From positions 1 to 15,448 of the forward strand of contig JAJYZD010000066.1 of the NCBI GenBank assembly GCA_021800315.1: a stretch of DNA of 15,448 nt. The letters run 5' to 3'. Every line of letters begins with the position of its first letter. Within the stretch, counting starts at the first letter, position 1. The position numbers were made by a program, and so were the translations under genes. The notes under the pieces were generated by a model. The model had not been told where the DNA came from and did no database searches. It worked only from the letters and a program-made list of their open reading frames with translations. Below, piece by piece: positions 13,983-15,448 of this stretch. Source of the DNA: Bacillota bacterium. Lineage in GTDB: Bacteria > Bacillota > Desulfotomaculia > Desulfotomaculales > JAJYZD01.

Positions 13983-14396
13983 TCACGGGGATAGAAAACC
14001 GGCCGTTTGAAGGTCGGGCGTGGCGGCCGCTATTAACTCGAAATGACGGTCGGTATGGACCAAGACGCAATGGTTGGTTACGGCAAAAGCAACAATTAGA
14101 ATGTCCATCAACGGAACAGTAAGGCCCTGTTTGCGCAGTCTGAATCCGGATGAAGCCGTGTAGTGCCAGACCGCTGTTCCTCCGTCCAACATGGGGAGGG
14201 CGTCCAGGACTTTTTCCAGCTTGGCGAAGTCGTTTTCGTCGCGGGCGCCCAACAGCACCTCAGCCCTTACCGGCGGGGCCATTACGACGGCTTCCCGCAG
14301 CAGGGCTTCCCTCAGCCAGTCAATGATCCTTTGTTCACCGCCCCGGCGTAAACCTTTGATCCAGACAGACGTGTCAACCAGAAAGCGGTCACTCAT
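13983..14396 (-). CDS. vapC: VapC-type toxin, PIN-domain ribonuclease
   Basis: A 137-residue PIN protein with the four expected acidic residues: D8 in RFLVDTSVWI, E46 in VRAEVLLG, D98 in PLMDILIVAFA and D116 in HTDRHFELIA. These chelate Mg2+/Mn2+ for endoribonuclease activity, typically against tRNA or rRNA in VapC toxins. ATG 14396 overlaps the antitoxin stop by 8 bp, the usual coupled arrangement; the open frame runs on to 14429, but homology starts at MSDRFLVDTS. It appears intact. The RNA target cannot be predicted. Confidence 0.9.
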   Translation of the reverse strand: MSDRFLVDTSVWIKGLRRGGEQRIIDWLREALLREAVVMAPPVRAEVLLGARDENDFAKLEKVLDALPMLDGGTAVWHYTASSGFRLRKQGLTVPLMDILIVAFAVTNHCVLVHTDRHFELIAAATPDLQTAGFLSP

Positions 14397-14592
14397 CGCG
14401 GCGTAACTCCTCCAGGGACTGGTCATCAAGGATTAGATCGAAAGTTCCAAGACTCGCGGCCAGTTTCTGGATCCGCCTTTTCCGCACGAATTCTGTTAGA
14501 GCCGCTTCAATGGTTTCCGTAAATCCTTTTTTGCCGGCCAGTTCCATGGCTTCGCACAATAACCCACGGTCGACATACAAAGTCGTCTTCAT
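14389..14592 (-). CDS. vapB: VapB-type antitoxin
   Basis: A 67-residue protein starting MKTTLYVDRGLLCEAMELAG and containing GFTETIEAALTEFVRKRR, the ribbon-helix-helix pattern of the VapB/DUF2191 antitoxin family (type II). The C-terminal part, ending SLEELRRDE, would wrap the PIN toxin. ATG 14592 has AGGGGTGA about 9 bases ahead. It lies directly upstream of and overlaps vapC, with its own promoter at 14613-14641; autoregulation by VapBC is usual for the family. Confidence 0.88.
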   Translation of the reverse strand: MKTTLYVDRGLLCEAMELAGKKGFTETIEAALTEFVRKRRIQKLAASLGTFDLILDDQSLEELRRDE

Positions 14593-14612
14593 TATCAGTC
14601 ACCCCTGCTATA

Positions 14613-14641
14613 AAAATAACAGAAGAAATCGACGCTGTCAA
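14613..14641 (-). promoter_or_regulatory. vapBC promoter
   Basis: On the minus strand a perfect -35 TTGACA (14636-14641), a 17-base spacer and TATTTT (14613-14618) sit 20 bases before the vapB start. No other gene lies upstream in this direction, so the pair is an independent unit. Confidence 0.65.
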
Positions 14642-14684
14642 TAGATAGAAATCCGCGGGTCAAGGCTTGGCCCGGTCAGTGCAG

Positions 14685-14717
14685 AACGGGGATCCGGACA
14701 AGGGTCCCCGTTCTTTT
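14685..14717 (+). terminator. Terminator-like palindrome, second copy
   Basis: AACGGGGATCC (14685-14695) pairs with GGGTCCCCGTT (14702-14712), an 11-bp stem with one G-U, followed by CTTTT. It looks like a good terminator for the plus strand but follows no plus-strand gene. It is nearly the same sequence as the liv terminator region (13811-13850). Confidence 0.6.
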
Positions 14718-14989
14718 GCCCGCCGGTTTCCCCGCAGCCCTGAACTTCCCCCAACCTCGTTCACAAATCGGAGAAAGTTAATAAACAGGGGGGTCAGGTT
14801 TTACTTAAGTTTCCCTGGTTGAAAGCCGCCACCGGCTTGCTCGCGGCCGCGCTCGTAGCGGCGCCCGCCGGCATCGCAAACGGCCGCCACGCCCACCTGG
14901 CCCTGCAGTTTTTTCCGACACTTCGCTTTTCAACCTGTCCCTGCTTCGCCATGAAGTCATCCCTTCCTTCACCTGTCATTCATGGGTAC

Positions 14990-15018
14990 TTGACAAACCA
15001 CCCCCTAGAGTGTACTAT
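14990..15018 (+). promoter_or_regulatory. Promoter of the gntR gene
   Basis: A perfect -35 TTGACA (14990-14995), a 17-base spacer and TACTAT (15013-15018) lie about 35 bases before the start codon. The -10 box is inside the dyad at 15009-15032. Confidence 0.75.
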
Positions 15019-15032
15019 ACAAGTATTACACT
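15009..15032. promoter_or_regulatory. YtrA-like operator, AGTGTA-N12-TACACT
   Basis: AGTGTA (15009-15014) and TACACT (15027-15032) form an inverted repeat over the -10 box and start region. A further TACACT half-site stands at 15035-15040. Bacillus YtrA is reported to bind AGTGTA-13 bp-TACACT; here the spacer is 12. Autorepression by the adjacent GntR protein is the obvious reading. Confidence 0.65.
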
Positions 15033-15052
15033 AATACACTGGGGGGATGGGG

Positions 15053-15448
15053 GTGTGGTTCAAGGTGGATACCGGCCGGGGTGTGCCTATTTACCTGCAG
15101 TTGATTGAGCAGGTGCGCCGGGCCGCAGCCGCCGGTGTGCTGGCGCCGGGTGAGCAGTTGCCCTCGGTGCGCGATCTGGCGGTTCAATTGTCGGTTAATC
15201 CCAACACCATAGCCAAAGCATATCAGGAAATGGAACGTGAAGGAGTAGTGAAAACCCTCCGGGGCCGGGGTACCTTCATGACGGCACCGACCGCCCTCCT
15301 GGCTGAACAGGAGCGGCAGCGTCAGCTGGAACAGGCATTAGAAAGGCTCCTGGTGGAAGCGTACCACCTCGGTTTTTCCCGGGAGAAGGTTTTATCGTTC
15401 ATCAAGGAACGATTGGGCAAAGGAGAGGTTGGAGGAAATGGCGCAAGA
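15053..15448 (+). CDS. GntR-family regulator, YtrA subfamily, 3' end beyond the window
   Basis: At least 132 codons are open to the window edge. The winged-helix domain is complete: VPIYLQLIEQVRRAAAAGVL (11-30), APGEQLPSVRDLAVQLSVNP (31-50), then NTIAKAYQEMEREGVVKTLRGRGTF-type wording ending in GRGTF (71-75). After it comes only a short helical tail of about 55 residues instead of a large effector domain, which is the mark of the YtrA subfamily. Members repress ABC-exporter operons and often respond to envelope stress. Start: GTG 15053 has GGGGGG six bases ahead; ATG 15047 touches that G run directly and is less likely. A new start codon at 15438 overlaps its end. Confidence 0.88.
   Translation, partial: MWFKVDTGRGVPIYLQLIEQVRRAAAAGVLAPGEQLPSVRDLAVQLSVNPNTIAKAYQEMEREGVVKTLRGRGTFMTAPTALLAEQERQRQLEQALERLLVEAYHLGFSREKVLSFIKERLGKGEVGGNGAR
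15438..15448 (+). CDS. Start of the next gene in the gntR operon (first codons only)
   Basis: ATGGCGCAAGA at the very end is preceded by AGGAGAGG (15421-15428) and GGAGG (15431-15435) and is out of frame with gntR, as expected for a coupled downstream gene. YtrA-type regulators are usually followed by an ABC transporter ATPase gene, but only three codons are visible, so the product is a guess. Confidence 0.4.

Larger units (their letters stand above)
14642..15046. other. Accessory spacer between vapBC and the GntR gene
   Basis: Apart from the palindrome at 14685-14717 and the gntR promoter at 14990, I see no solid gene. At 14788-14809 is GGGGGGTCAGGTTTTACTTA, wording that recalls sequences often found beside REP-associated IS200-like transposases. 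A minus-strand frame (14794-14952, 52 aa, MAKQGQVEKRSVGKN at the start) has a good ribosome site, GGAAGGGATGA, but no recognisable domain. It could be the decayed start of such a gene. Confidence 0.35.

Noticed and set aside
13093..14070. 325-codon minus-strand frame over livF
   Set aside because: Antisense to a fully conserved ATPase gene, without motifs.
14819..15034. Plus-strand frame starting LKAATGLLAAALVAAPAGIA, like a signal peptide
   Set aside because: The rest has no domain, runs through the gntR promoter and operator, and has no ribosome site.

Overview
The window reads as a chromosomal segment of a GC-rich anaerobic Firmicute, plausibly in or near the Peptococcaceae / Thermoanaerobacteria. 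The grounds are purine-rich Shine-Dalgarno sites, frequent GTG and TTG starts, the rpsT/holA neighbourhood, a LarC-type protein and a YtrA-type GntR regulator. This placement is inferred from gene content and style, not from a marker search. Most of it is dense, ordinary chromosome. Both ends are accessory in character.

Left edge (1-~500): a strongly structured non-coding stretch ends in a 9-bp perfect hairpin at 276-295. I read it as the omega/HEARO RNA of an IscB (IS200/IS605-like) element on the minus strand, with iscB itself lying just outside the window. It abuts a deleted PadR-family regulator gene that still has its promoter and a tandem-dyad operator. Next comes a gene-poor leader with a possible structured RNA (494-860), a DUF2269-like membrane protein and a TM1586-type nitroreductase.

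Middle (2.2-7.8 kb): rpsT (+) meets the minus-strand holA, with overlapping stop codons. Upstream of holA on the minus strand are an MTH1187-type thiamine-binding protein and a molybdenum-cofactor operon, moaA-moaC-MOSC. The moaA promoter carries a near-perfect dyad over its -10 box. Divergent from moaA is a compact LarC-like protein with a reduced N-terminal half. It runs convergently into a DUF421/YetF-type membrane protein gene.

Right half (7.8-13.85 kb): a metallo-beta-lactamase-fold hydrolase, possibly followed by a small 66-aa ORF, diverges from a complete branched-chain-amino-acid-type ABC importer operon (livK-livH-livM-livG-livF). That operon has a hairpin after livK and an intrinsic terminator after livF.

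Right edge (13.85-15.45 kb): a VapBC-type toxin-antitoxin pair lies between two near-identical terminator-like palindromes. A stretch with a mobile-repeat feel follows. Last is the start of a YtrA-like GntR regulator with a matching operator on its promoter and, at the very end, the first codons of a following gene.
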